From positions 1-9,640 of the forward strand of contig CAJUJG010000079.1 of assembly GCA_910586715.1 (NCBI GenBank): DNA of 9,640 bases, written 5' to 3'. Shown here one piece after another: positions 1-5,161 of this stretch. Position numbers and translations under genes: made by a program. This DNA is from an uncultured Lachnospiraceae bacterium (GTDB taxonomy: Bacteria; Bacillota; Clostridia; Lachnospirales; Lachnospiraceae). Position 1 is the first letter of the stretch; every line of letters begins with the position of its first letter. The notes beneath the pieces are model-generated. The model was given only the letters and a program-made list of their open reading frames with translations. It was not told the DNA's origin and did not search any database.

Positions 1-91
1 TGCTACTTTTCCAATCGCTGTTTTCAAAGTGGAAATAAACTTTTCACTTCAGCCAATACATTTTTTTTTAATAACACAAATTAATTAATGC
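1..91. other. AT-rich left edge, no gene seen
   Basis: I see no coding region or RNA gene here. Positions 27-35 and 41-49 can form a 9-bp hairpin with one G-U pair. The run of nine T at 61-69 lies about 12 nt beyond the stem, so it is not a convincing intrinsic terminator. The A/T-rich stretch 61-90 lies directly upstream of the promoter at 92-120 and could serve as its UP element. Confidence 0.5.
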
Positions 92-120
92 TTTACACCT
101 TTTACAGTATCTGCTATGAT
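92..120 (+). promoter_or_regulatory. Strong sigma-A promoter with extended -10
   Basis: TTTACA (92-97), a 17-bp spacer and TATGAT (115-120) give a near-consensus vegetative promoter. TG at 112-113 adds an extended -10 (TGCTATGAT). Transcription would start near 127 and reach the hairpin at 315-342, giving an RNA of about 215 nt that carries the ORF at 168-293. An A/T-rich tract lies just upstream. This is among the best-matching promoters in the window. Confidence 0.75.
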
Positions 121-167
121 TAAGATGTAACAATCAGTATCGGTTATCAATGAAAGTAGGCGATTGT

Positions 168-293
168 ATGACAGGAAAAGAAATAGTAAACCTCATTCGT
201 AAATTACGCGAAAAAGGCATAGACAGCGAAGAGATTTTAAAAATCATCGAATATATTGAAACACATGAACCACGTGAAGACAGCGAAATATGA
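168..293 (+). CDS. Small 41-aa hypothetical protein
   Basis: This short ORF reads MTGKEIVNLIRKLREKG at its N-terminus and continues with two predicted amphipathic, highly charged helices (about residues 3-17 and 20-33). It then has a short acidic tail. No signal peptide, membrane segment or cysteine motif is visible, so it should be cytosolic. An upstream in-frame ATG at 150 lacks a Shine-Dalgarno sequence. The ATG at 168 has AAGTAGG at 154-160 seven bases away, so I prefer 168. It is the only ORF between a near-consensus promoter (92-120) and a perfect-stem terminator (315-342), which makes expression likely. It resembles small helical-hairpin proteins that I recall from Clostridia genomes, but I cannot assign a family or function. 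An alternative is that the RNA itself is the product. Confidence 0.55.
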   Translation: MTGKEIVNLIRKLREKGIDSEEILKIIEYIETHEPREDSEI

Positions 294-314
294 TGGCAAT
301 TTAATATCAGTCTC

Positions 315-342
315 AAAAAGGTGTAAGTTTTTACACCTTTTT
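315..342 (+). terminator. Intrinsic terminator of the mini-transcript
   Basis: A 12-bp perfect stem pairs 315-326 (AAAAAGGTGTAA) with 331-342 (TTACACCTTTTT) around a 4-nt loop. The descending arm ends in a T-run, as in a Rho-independent terminator. It lies 22 nt beyond the stop codon at 293. Because the stem begins with A and ends with T, it could also end transcription arriving from the opposite strand. Confidence 0.8.
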
Positions 343-346
343 CATT

Positions 347-360
347 TGTAAGCGCTTTTC
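347..360. promoter_or_regulatory. Candidate CcpA (cre) operator
   Basis: TGTAAGCGCTTTTC matches 12 of 14 positions of the catabolite-responsive element consensus TGWAARCGYTWNCW, including the central AAGCGCTT. It sits immediately upstream of the promoter-like element at 365-393, so CcpA bound here could influence that promoter. A site for another LacI-family regulator is equally possible. I see no regulator gene nearby. Confidence 0.4.
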
Positions 361-364
361 ACTG

Positions 365-393
365 CTGACAGGAAATCAAACGTATGTTATATT
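365..393 (+). promoter_or_regulatory. Candidate promoter, extended -10
   Basis: CTGACA (365-370), a 17-bp spacer and TATATT (388-393), with TG at 385-386, form a sigma-A-like promoter pointing toward the two-component genes. The predicted start is near 400. A cre-like site lies just upstream. It may drive the relic ORF at 468-566 and the response regulator at 598 through a leader of about 200 nt. The TGTTATA core resembles those upstream of dnaX and of the gene at 7465. Confidence 0.5.
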
Positions 394-410
394 AGAATAC
401 ACGATTATAG

Positions 411-450
411 CGAACGTTCGATTGGGAACTTTAAGAATAATTGATATAAT
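411..450 (+). promoter_or_regulatory. Promoter with adjoining 10-bp palindrome
   Basis: TGATATAAT (442-450) is a perfect extended -10, with a weak -35 (TTGGGA, 422-427) at 17-bp spacing. CGAACGTTCG (411-420) is a perfect palindrome immediately upstream of the -35, well placed for a regulator. It resembles a Gram-positive LexA box (CGAAC-N4-GTTCG) with the central four bases missing, so it is probably not a LexA site. The predicted start near 457 lies only about 11 nt ahead of the GTG at 468. The natural client was therefore probably that ORF, and the two-component genes may now use it through a leader of about 140 nt. Confidence 0.5.
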
Positions 451-467
451 GAAGGAGAACAATACAC

Positions 468-566
468 GTGTCGGAAACAAAAATAAACAGGAAATATAAG
501 GACAGACTATTCTGTCTCCGCTTTGTCGCAACACTTGTAATCAACCTGTTTTGCGTATATAGTTGA
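468..566 (+). pseudogene. Rpn/PD-(D/E)XK putative transposase N-terminal relic
   Basis: A GTG-started 32-codon ORF begins MSETKINRKYKDRLFCLRF and ends after a hydrophobic stretch at TGA (564-566). The block NRKYKDRLF is very like the start of the Rpn/YhgA-type (PDDEXK_2) putative transposase or recombination-promoting nuclease family, whose members run to roughly 300 residues and continue past an 'LxFG' motif. Here the likeness stops at about residue 19 and the catalytic region is absent. GAAGGAG at 451-457 lies ten bases before the GTG, and a perfect extended -10 lies just ahead of it, so the expression signals survive. I infer a gene truncated by deletion. A genuine small peptide or a regulatory leader ORF for the response regulator at 598 remains possible. 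Confidence 0.5.
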
Positions 567-597
567 AATAAATAATTCTAAGAAAGGGCAATGACAA

Positions 598-1284
598 ATG
601 AAACACATTCTGCTAATCGAAGACGACCTAAGCCTAATCAACGGGTTATCTTTCGCAATCCAGAAACAAGGCTACGAAATAACTGTCATCCGCACCGCCG
701 CGGAAGCCGGCGCCGTATGGACAAACAAACGCTTCGACATGGTAATCCTGGACGTCTCCCTTCCCGACGGTTCCGGCTATGACATCTGTAAAAAAATACG
801 CCAGGTCTCAAATGTCCCGATTATTTTTTTGACTGCCGCAGACGAGGAAACCGACATTATCATGGGACTTGACATCGGCGGTGACGACTACATCACAAAA
901 TCCTTCAAACTTGCCGTACTAATGTCGCGTATCAACGCCCTGCTGCGCCGAAGCAGTAATTTTTGCGAAGCAGACACACAGCTTATTTCCGGCGGGATAC
1001 GGGTAGAGCGTTTAAAAGGAAAAGTATACAAAAACGACACAGAGCTTGAACTGACGGCAGGTGAATACAAGCTTTTATGCCTTTTTATGGAAAATCCCGG
1101 CGTCGTTCTGTCTTCCGGGCAGATTTTAGGCAGACTGTGGGACAGCAGCGGCAATTTTGTGGACAACAACACACTCACCGTATATATTCGCAGACTGCGA
1201 ACTAAAATAGAGGACGAACCAAGTGCCCCCAAACGGATTATCACCGTCCGGCGCATGGGCTACAAATGGAATGTATCAGATTAA
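598..1284 (+). CDS. OmpR/PhoB-family response regulator
   Basis: This 228-residue cytosolic transcription factor belongs to a two-component system. The receiver domain spans about residues 1-118. Its acidic pocket is E8/D9/D10, the phospho-acceptor is D52 (in ILDVSLPDGSG), the switch threonine is T79 and the conserved lysine is K101. The winged-helix DNA-binding domain occupies about 125-226 and ends in the typical RRMGYKW wing. The start is chosen because AAAGGG (583-588) lies nine bases ahead and the protein opens directly into the first beta strand (MKHILLIEDD). An out-of-frame ATG at 591 is discarded. One oddity is that the near-invariant K-P-F motif reads K101-S102-F103. The histidine kinase starts 26 nt after the stop, so the two form an operon. 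The target genes are unknown, and the close likeness to regulators that pair with short-loop kinases suggests envelope or antimicrobial-peptide sensing. Asp is encoded by GAC in 16 of 17 cases, as in the C-ending style of neighbouring genes. Confidence 0.92.
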   Translation: MKHILLIEDDLSLINGLSFAIQKQGYEITVIRTAAEAGAVWTNKRFDMVILDVSLPDGSGYDICKKIRQVSNVPIIFLTAADEETDIIMGLDIGGDDYITKSFKLAVLMSRINALLRRSSNFCEADTQLISGGIRVERLKGKVYKNDTELELTAGEYKLLCLFMENPGVVLSSGQILGRLWDSSGNFVDNNTLTVYIRRLRTKIEDEPSAPKRIITVRRMGYKWNVSD

Positions 1285-1310
1285 AGATTAAGGAGATTGA
1301 GGAAATAGAA

Positions 1311-2354
1311 ATGAAAATATTGACAAACAAAGACATAAAAACCCTCTTTAAAACGATCTTGCTGTGCGTACTGATGTTCTTGTTCGTGTCGATAACCATT
1401 TTGAGCATTGCAAAAGAACACGCCGCAGTCTGCATTCTGATAAACGCCCTCATTATGGCAGCCGTAGTTCTTACAGTGTGCTGCCATTATTTCATAAAAC
1501 AGGACAAATTGTTTGAATCTGCCGCCGCGCAGATAGCAGACTACATTTCAGGAAACCGGAACGCCCGCATTGCCTGCAACGAAGAAGGCGCGCTATACCG
1601 GCTGTTCCACGAAATTAACTCCCTCGCCTCTATATTGGGCGCACATGCAGAAAACGAAGCAAAATCCAAGACTTTTTTGCAAAACACTATATCGGACATT
1701 TCCCATCAACTAAAAACCCCTCTTGCCGCGCTCAATATCTATAACGGCATTATACAGGAAGAAGCCGAAAACCACCCGACAGTCCATGACTTCGCCATGC
1801 GAAGCGAACAGGAGCTGGACAGAGTGGAAGCACTCGTGCAAAGCCTCTTAAAAATCGCCAAATTCGACGCAGGCGCCATTGTAATGAACAAACAGCAGGA
1901 AAATGTATCCGAATTAATGGAAGCCGTGCAGGCGCATTTTTCTTTCCGCGCCTCACAGGAGAAAAAAGAAATCCTCTTATCAGGCGATGAAAATACAACA
2001 CTTCTATGCGACCGAAGCTGGCTTTTGGAAGCCATTGACAACCTCGTAAAAAATGCCCTCGACCACACCAAAGCAGGCGACAGCGTTCAAATCCAATGGA
2101 ACTGCCTTCCGACCGTCCTCCAAATTACTGTCAAAGACAACGGAAGCGGTATTCACCCCGAGGACCAATATCACATTTTCAAACGCTTCTACCGCAGCCG
2201 CTTCTCCAAAGAAACCCAAGGCATCGGGCTCGGACTCCCGCTTGCCAAAACAATCATTGAAGCCCACGGCGGCACAATCGAAGCAGACAGCGATTTGGGA
2301 ATGGGGACGGCGTTTGTGGTAAATATTCTGACAGCAGAACATAATAATGTGTAA
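1311..2354 (+). CDS. Short-loop sensor histidine kinase
   Basis: This 347-residue inner-membrane kinase should phosphorylate the regulator encoded just upstream. Two transmembrane helices (about 12-32 and 38-61) are joined by only about five to six residues, so there is no extracellular sensor domain. This is the arrangement of intramembrane-sensing kinases. After a linker come the HisKA H-box with H132 (SDISHQLKTPLAAL), the N-box (N244, N248), the G1 box D276-x-G278-x-G280, the F-box (about 290-294) and the G2 box GIGLGLPLAK (304-313). All catalytic motifs are intact. An in-frame ATG at 1266 would overlap the regulator and has no ribosome binding site. GAGG at 1299-1302, eight bases before the ATG at 1311, supports the later start. 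Kinases of this kind are often followed by an ABC exporter, but here dnaX follows and no transporter is present. No clear terminator separates this gene from the dnaX promoter. Confidence 0.9.
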   Translation: MKILTNKDIKTLFKTILLCVLMFLFVSITILSIAKEHAAVCILINALIMAAVVLTVCCHYFIKQDKLFESAAAQIADYISGNRNARIACNEEGALYRLFHEINSLASILGAHAENEAKSKTFLQNTISDISHQLKTPLAALNIYNGIIQEEAENHPTVHDFAMRSEQELDRVEALVQSLLKIAKFDAGAIVMNKQQENVSELMEAVQAHFSFRASQEKKEILLSGDENTTLLCDRSWLLEAIDNLVKNALDHTKAGDSVQIQWNCLPTVLQITVKDNGSGIHPEDQYHIFKRFYRSRFSKETQGIGLGLPLAKTIIEAHGGTIEADSDLGMGTAFVVNILTAEHNNV

Positions 2355-2414
2355 GAAGACTGACGAATTATAATCAATACTTTTTTGCCTTTTTGCAGCA
2401 AATAAAAGCGTAAG

Positions 2415-2443
2415 TGGAAAAGTTCCCTCAATTATGTTATACT
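2415..2443 (+). promoter_or_regulatory. dnaX operon promoter
   Basis: TATACT (2438-2443) with TG at 2435-2436 is an extended -10. The -35 is weak (TGGAAA, 2415-2420) at 17-bp spacing. Transcription would start near 2450, about 45 nt before the dnaX start. The 15-mer ATGTTATACTATATT (2434-2448) recurs exactly at 7411-7425 ahead of another gene. Confidence 0.65.
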
Positions 2444-2495
2444 ATATTTTAATTGTCCTAAACACATCAAAAACACCGCAGACTGGAGGTAAAAA

Positions 2496-4079
2496 ATGTC
2501 ATACACCGCACTATACCGCAAATTCCGTCCCGACATCTTTGAGGACGTCAAAGGGCAGGACCATATCGTAACCACGCTGCGCAACCAAATCAAAGCAGAC
2601 AGAATCGGGCACGCCTACCTGTTCACCGGCACAAGAGGCACCGGTAAAACCACCATCGCAAAACTTTTTGCCAAGTCCGTAAACTGCGAAAACCCCGTTG
2701 ACGGAAGCCCCTGCGGAACCTGCAGAAGCTGTCAGACCATCGCGTCCGGCGCAAGCGTCAACGTCATCGAAATTGACGCCGCTTCCAACAACGGTGTTGA
2801 TAACATTCGTGAAATTATTGACGAAGTATCCTACTCCCCCGTGGAAGGAAAATACAAAGTCTACATCATAGACGAGGTGCACATGCTCTCAATCGGCGCA
2901 TTCAACGCCCTGTTAAAAACCTTGGAAGAGCCGCCCTCCTATGTGATTTTCATATTGGCGACAACCGAAGTGCATAAAATTCCCGTGACCATTCTCTCGC
3001 GCTGCCAACGCTATGATTTCAAACGCATCACCATTGAAACCATAGCCGACAGACTGCGCGAACTCATGGAAAAAGAACAGGTCAACGTAGAAGAAAAAGC
3101 TCTCCGCTATATTGCTAAAACCGCCGACGGCTCCATGCGCGACGCACTCAGCCTGCTTGACCAGTGCATCGCATTCCACTTCGGCGAAGAACTGACCTAC
3201 GACAAAGTGCTCGATGTGTTAGGTGCAGTGGACACTGAGGTATTCGCACAGCTTTTGGACTTTATCCGCGCACATGACGTCACCGGCTGTATCGCCCTTT
3301 TAGAGAACGTCGTCATGCAGGGGCGCGAGCTTACCCAGTTTGTCGCCGATGTCACATGGTATTTGCGTAATCTTCTGCTCGTAAAAACGTCAGATACCGA
3401 AATCGAAGACATTGTAGACGTATCCAGCGATAATCTTGTGCGTTTAAAAGAAGAAGCAGACGCGGTGGAAGCAGAAGAAATCATGCGCCAAATCCGTATC
3501 TTTTCCGAGCTTTCCGGTCAGATGAAATACGCCACGCAAAAGCGCATTTTAATTGAAATGACCTTGATTAAACTGTGCAAGCCTGCAATGGAAACAACAA
3601 ACGATGCCGTTGTAGCGCGCGTAAAAGATTTGGAAGAAAAAATAGAAAAAGGGATTGTGCAGACAGCCCCACTTGCGATACAATCAACACAGACGGCACA
3701 GCCCACGCCGCAAAAGCCCGCACTGCCCAAAGCAATTCCGGAGGACATAGACCGGATTGTGAAAAACTGGCATGCAATCGTAGCGCAGGCACAGCAGCCG
3801 TTAAAAACACACCTCAAAAAAGCACGCTTAAGCTTAGGCGGTGACAACCGGCTGATGATTGTAATCGGCGACGGCGTCGCGTTCGACTACCTGAATAATG
3901 CCGAAAACCAAAAGCACTTGGAAAACATGATTGCAAACGTGATTCAAAAAGCGGTTTCGGTTCAGATTCAAAGCATGGAACAAGGAAGCCGTTTTGAGGA
4001 TAACTATGTTGATTTGCAACAAATCATCAACAGGGAAATCAACATGGATATTGAAATTGAAGACGAGGACGATTTATAA
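2496..4079 (+). CDS. dnaX: DNA polymerase III clamp-loader subunit gamma/tau
   Basis: DnaX (527 aa) is the ATPase core of the clamp loader that opens the beta clamp and places it on primed DNA. The AAA+ module fills about residues 1-180. It shows Walker A GTRGTGKTT (45-53), a four-cysteine zinc site (C64, C73, C76, C79), Walker B IIDEVH with D126/E127, sensor-1 ATTEVH (155-160) and the SRC arginine finger at 168-170. The lid and helical domain III follow to about residue 365. A linker rich in Pro, Gln and Thr (about 385-415) then leads to a C-terminal domain ending in an acidic tail. The length is close to that of other Firmicute DnaX proteins and shorter than the 643-aa E. coli tau. GGAGG at 2485-2489 lies six bases before the ATG. 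I saw no obvious -1 slippery heptamer in the run of A near 3640. It heads an operon with ybaB (21-nt gap) and recR. The SRP RNA gene that often precedes dnaX in Firmicutes is not in the upstream gap. Confidence 0.97.
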   Translation: MSYTALYRKFRPDIFEDVKGQDHIVTTLRNQIKADRIGHAYLFTGTRGTGKTTIAKLFAKSVNCENPVDGSPCGTCRSCQTIASGASVNVIEIDAASNNGVDNIREIIDEVSYSPVEGKYKVYIIDEVHMLSIGAFNALLKTLEEPPSYVIFILATTEVHKIPVTILSRCQRYDFKRITIETIADRLRELMEKEQVNVEEKALRYIAKTADGSMRDALSLLDQCIAFHFGEELTYDKVLDVLGAVDTEVFAQLLDFIRAHDVTGCIALLENVVMQGRELTQFVADVTWYLRNLLLVKTSDTEIEDIVDVSSDNLVRLKEEADAVEAEEIMRQIRIFSELSGQMKYATQKRILIEMTLIKLCKPAMETTNDAVVARVKDLEEKIEKGIVQTAPLAIQSTQTAQPTPQKPALPKAIPEDIDRIVKNWHAIVAQAQQPLKTHLKKARLSLGGDNRLMIVIGDGVAFDYLNNAENQKHLENMIANVIQKAVSVQIQSMEQGSRFEDNYVDLQQIINREINMDIEIEDEDDL

Positions 4080-4100
4080 GAAAGGAGTATTGTTAAAAAT

Positions 4101-4457
4101 ATGGCAAAAAGAGGAGGATTTCCGGGAGGCATGGGTATGCCCGGAAACATGAATAATCTGATGAAGCAGGCACAGCGTATGCAGCGCCAAATGGAAGAAG
4201 GACAAAAAGAACTTGAAACAAAAGAATTCAGCGCAAAATCAGGCGGAGGCGCCGTAGAAGTTGTTGTTTCCGGAAAAAAAGAAGTGCTCAAGGTAACCAT
4301 CTCAGAGGAAGCAGTGGACCCTGAAGATATTGAAACCTTACAGGATATGATTGTTGCAGCAACAAATGAAGCGCTTCGTCAGGCAGAAGAGGCAAACAAC
4401 GAACTGATGGGCAAAATGGCAGGCGGTCTCGGAGGACTTGGAGGACTGCCCTTCTAA
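4101..4457 (+). CDS. ybaB: YbaB/EbfC nucleoid-associated protein
   Basis: This small (118 aa) DNA-binding protein belongs to the YbaB/EbfC family, whose members form dimers and bind the nucleoid. The N-terminal segment (1-16) is Gly/Met-rich. It is followed by a long helix typical of the family (MNNLMKQAQRMQRQMEEGQ, 17-35) and a beta region containing SAKSGGGAVEVVVSGKKEV (about 44-62). Another helix follows (about 80-108), then a Gly-Leu repeat tail. The gene lies between dnaX and recR, the arrangement conserved across many bacteria, and its stop overlaps the recR start (TAATG, 4455-4459). AAGGAG at 4082-4087 is 13 bases from the ATG, which is longer than ideal. No other in-frame ATG, GTG or TTG lies between them, so the start stands. 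It is probably made together with DnaX and RecR, perhaps helping their access to DNA. Confidence 0.95.
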   Translation: MAKRGGFPGGMGMPGNMNNLMKQAQRMQRQMEEGQKELETKEFSAKSGGGAVEVVVSGKKEVLKVTISEEAVDPEDIETLQDMIVAATNEALRQAEEANNELMGKMAGGLGGLGGLPF

Positions 4458-5053
4458 TGGAACTCTACAGCAAATATATCAACAAACTGATTGAGCAGTT
4501 TTCCAAGCTTCCCGGTGTGGGAAGCAAATCTGCCCAACGACTGGCATTACATATCATCAATATGCCCGAAGAGCATGTGGAACGCTTTGCACAGGTCATG
4601 CTCGACGCAAAGAAAAATATTCATTACTGCAATACCTGTTATACGCTCACGGACGCGGAAATCTGCCCGATTTGCGCTAATCAGGGGCGCGACCATGCCA
4701 CAATCATGGTGGTCGAAAACATACGCGATTTGGCGGCGTACGAACGGACCGGAAAATTCGACGGCGTGTATCATGTACTTCACGGAGCCATTTCTCCCAT
4801 GCTCGGCGTCGGACCAAACGATATTAAACTCAAAGAACTTATCAAACGATTGGAAGGTGACGTAAAAGAAGTCATCATCGCCACAAACTCCAGTTTGGAA
4901 GGCGAAACCACCGCAATGTACATCTCAAAGCTGATAAAACCAACCGGCATCAAAGTCACCCGTATTGCAAGCGGCGTGCCCGTCGGAGGAGACTTGGAGT
5001 GTATCGATGAAATGACGCTTTTACGCGCGCTGGAAGGAAGAACAGAACTTTAG
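4457..5053 (+). CDS. recR: Recombination mediator protein RecR
   Basis: RecR (198 aa, the usual family length) works with RecO and RecF to load RecA on gapped single-stranded DNA during recombinational repair. Visible modules in order are a helix-hairpin-helix with LPGVGSKSAQRLA (18-30), a four-cysteine zinc finger (C58, C61, C70, C73), a Toprim domain (about 80-175) with conserved E87 in VVENIRD, and the C-terminal GVPVGGDLE motif (173-181). Its ATG shares one base with the ybaB stop, indicating translational coupling. GGAGG at 4440-4444 inside ybaB is 12 bases upstream. An ATG follows the TAG stop immediately (5054). Confidence 0.97.
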   Translation: MELYSKYINKLIEQFSKLPGVGSKSAQRLALHIINMPEEHVERFAQVMLDAKKNIHYCNTCYTLTDAEICPICANQGRDHATIMVVENIRDLAAYERTGKFDGVYHVLHGAISPMLGVGPNDIKLKELIKRLEGDVKEVIIATNSSLEGETTAMYISKLIKPTGIKVTRIASGVPVGGDLECIDEMTLLRALEGRTEL

Positions 5054-5137
5054 ATGCACACGGATTTGCAAAAGAAATTGCTGCTTTGGAGCGCAAATTC
5101 AAAATATGACACATGTGTCACAAAGGAAGCACCATAA
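5054..5137 (+). pseudogene. 27-codon ORF abutting recR, possible gene remnant
   Basis: The ATG directly follows the recR TAG, as expected for a coupled downstream gene, but the frame closes after 27 codons. Its sequence includes LQKKLLLWSANSKYDTC. This faintly resembles the N-terminus of the radical-SAM putative DNA repair/modification proteins linked to uracil-DNA glycosylase genes, which begin with 'KLxIL...AKYDxxC'. The likeness covers only about 15 residues and the cysteine is displaced by one, so it is a weak inference. The likely ribosome binding site is AAGGAAG (5034-5040). The ORF also contains the 14-bp palindrome at 5107-5120. It may be a truncated gene, a small peptide, or simply untranslated intergenic DNA. 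Confidence 0.3.
5107..5120. promoter_or_regulatory. 14-bp perfect palindrome upstream of galM
   Basis: TGACACATGTGTCA is a perfect inverted repeat 41 bases before the galM start. No T-run follows, so it is unlikely to be a terminator. Its symmetry and position suit an operator for a dimeric regulator acting on galM. The nearest -10-like element (TATGAC, 5105-5110) overlaps it but has no good -35. I cannot name the regulator. Confidence 0.45.
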
Positions 5138-5161
5138 ATAAAAAGAAAGAAGGATAACAAA

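Noticed and set aside
27..69. Hairpin at 27-49 followed by a run of nine T
   Set aside because: The T-run starts about 12 nt after the stem and the stem is mostly A-T, so it does not fit a Rho-independent terminator well.
134..316. Reverse-strand 60-codon frame over the left mini-gene
   Set aside because: It has no ribosome binding site or recognisable sequence and lies antisense to a better-supported unit with promoter and terminator.
411..420. CGAACGTTCG as a LexA (SOS) box
   Set aside because: The half-sites match, but the required four-base spacer is missing.
535..561. TTGTAA ... TATATA as a private promoter of the response regulator
   Set aside because: The spacer is 15 bp, and better extended -10 elements exist at 388-393 and 445-450.
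2355..2410. Terminator between the kinase gene and dnaX
   Set aside because: TTTTTTGC and GCAAATAAAA pair only imperfectly and no T-run follows.
2355..2495. SRP (4.5S/scr) RNA gene upstream of dnaX
   Set aside because: The conserved GGAAGGAAGCAGCC-type core is absent and the gap is too short and A/T-rich.
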